Source of the DNA: Vibrio genomosp. F10 str. ZF-129
Lineage (GTDB): Bacteria > Pseudomonadota > Gammaproteobacteria > Enterobacterales > Vibrionaceae
Direction of reading: 5' to 3'
DNA: 63,830 nucleotides
Assembly (NCBI RefSeq): GCF_000287055.2
Contig: NZ_AJYQ02000128.1
Span: 1-63,830 of the forward strand
Below the pieces are notes generated by a model. It was not told where the DNA came from. It was given only the letters and a program-made list of their open reading frames with translations, and made no database searches. This document shows, in pieces, positions 63,520 through 63,830 of this stretch (position 1 is its first letter; each line of letters opens with the position of its first letter). Made by a program: the position numbers and the translations under genes.

Positions 63520-63800
63520 GTTGTCTTCTTTCATTGTATAAAGGGGAATCTGTGTTAAGCCTAACACCGTTACGCATAAAAGCTTAGGAAAATAAATTCA
63601 ATAATATCAACACATTATGAATGCCCGGAATGTCAAATTTAAGGGGTAAAACAGAGCCTCTGATGGCCTTGGCTTTATTCAAGTGGTTGCCACATTGGAG
63701 AAAATAATTTCGCACGACCAGGAGGCGTTGAGGTATTAGGTCGATAGGAATTGGCAGAGAGTATAAAAGCGATGTTTACATTTCTAAGTTGTAGTCGAAA

Positions 63801-63830
63801 TTGAAGTTGAAGTTGAAGTTGAAGTTGAAG
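63801..63830. repeat. Hexanucleotide tandem repeat running off the window
   Basis: TTGAAG repeated five times exactly, preceded by an imperfect copy (CGAAAT). It continues beyond the window end, so its full length is unknown. The rest of 63568-63800 shows no gene. Confidence 0.95.

Overview
The window looks like chromosome from a marine gammaproteobacterium, most likely a Vibrio or close relative. The grounds are a chromosomal-type Qnr pentapeptide protein, a PBPRA1643-type SEC-C protein, a DUF3360 permease, a KdgM-type porin beside a sodium/solute symporter and a DEH-reductase-like dehydrogenase (the alginate uptake arrangement known from vibrios), a multidomain GH18 chitinase and an MCP. 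I saw no rRNA, tRNA, CRISPR array or insertion sequence.

Layout. (1) 1-7 kb: a 5'-truncated CBS/DUF294 nucleotidyltransferase with a DnaQ-like exonuclease, then a probable alginate-oligomer module (dehydrogenase, outer-membrane porin, symporter) with clear terminators and a motif shared by the two divergent promoters. (2) 7.4-15.6 kb: an AT-rich toxin-like island with two small secreted proteins, an RHS/YD-repeat protein cut just before the RHS core, a separate gene carrying a Tat signal plus the RHS core and a variable C-terminus, and a Nep1-like (NPP1) cytolysin. (3) 15.8-36 kb: a surface, chitin and redox region with a chitinase, a 1787-residue PKD/propeller/cytochrome/DUF1592 protein with chitin-binding modules, a Tat-exported DUF1552 partner, two TSP3-type repeat lipoproteins, an exported KatG, an OmpA protein and a LysR-like regulator. 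The second lipoprotein ends in a lectin-like domain and faces a reverse transcriptase. (4) 37.7-47.6 kb: a second LysR-like regulator, a GNAT enzyme, a decayed lumazine synthase, and a second complete copy of the split-RHS module with the same gene order. (5) 47.7-63.8 kb: ordinary accessory and core genes: beta-barrel protein, LysR regulator, chemoreceptor, periplasmic binding protein, double cupin, DUF3360 permease, a Cache-PAS-DUF294 fusion, homocysteine methyltransferase, SEC-C protein and Qnr.

Strongest candidate for an undescribed system: the duplicated three-gene module of a secreted ~400-aa protein, a signal-less YD-repeat shell of ~1265 aa, and a Tat-signal RHS core with a hydrophobic C-terminus. 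In both copies the split lies at the same point of the RHS fold, and the second gene has its own Shine-Dalgarno and twin-arginine signal. I infer that the shell and core may assemble in the cytoplasm and leave together through Tat. Second candidate: OmpA plus TSP3/lectin lipoprotein plus reverse transcriptase, which resembles a diversity-generating retroelement but lacks the usual RT motif and any template repeat I could find.

A further pattern is that many spacers, and several genes in frame, contain short tandem duplications with units of 14-18 bp (one of 22 bp), up to eight units long.
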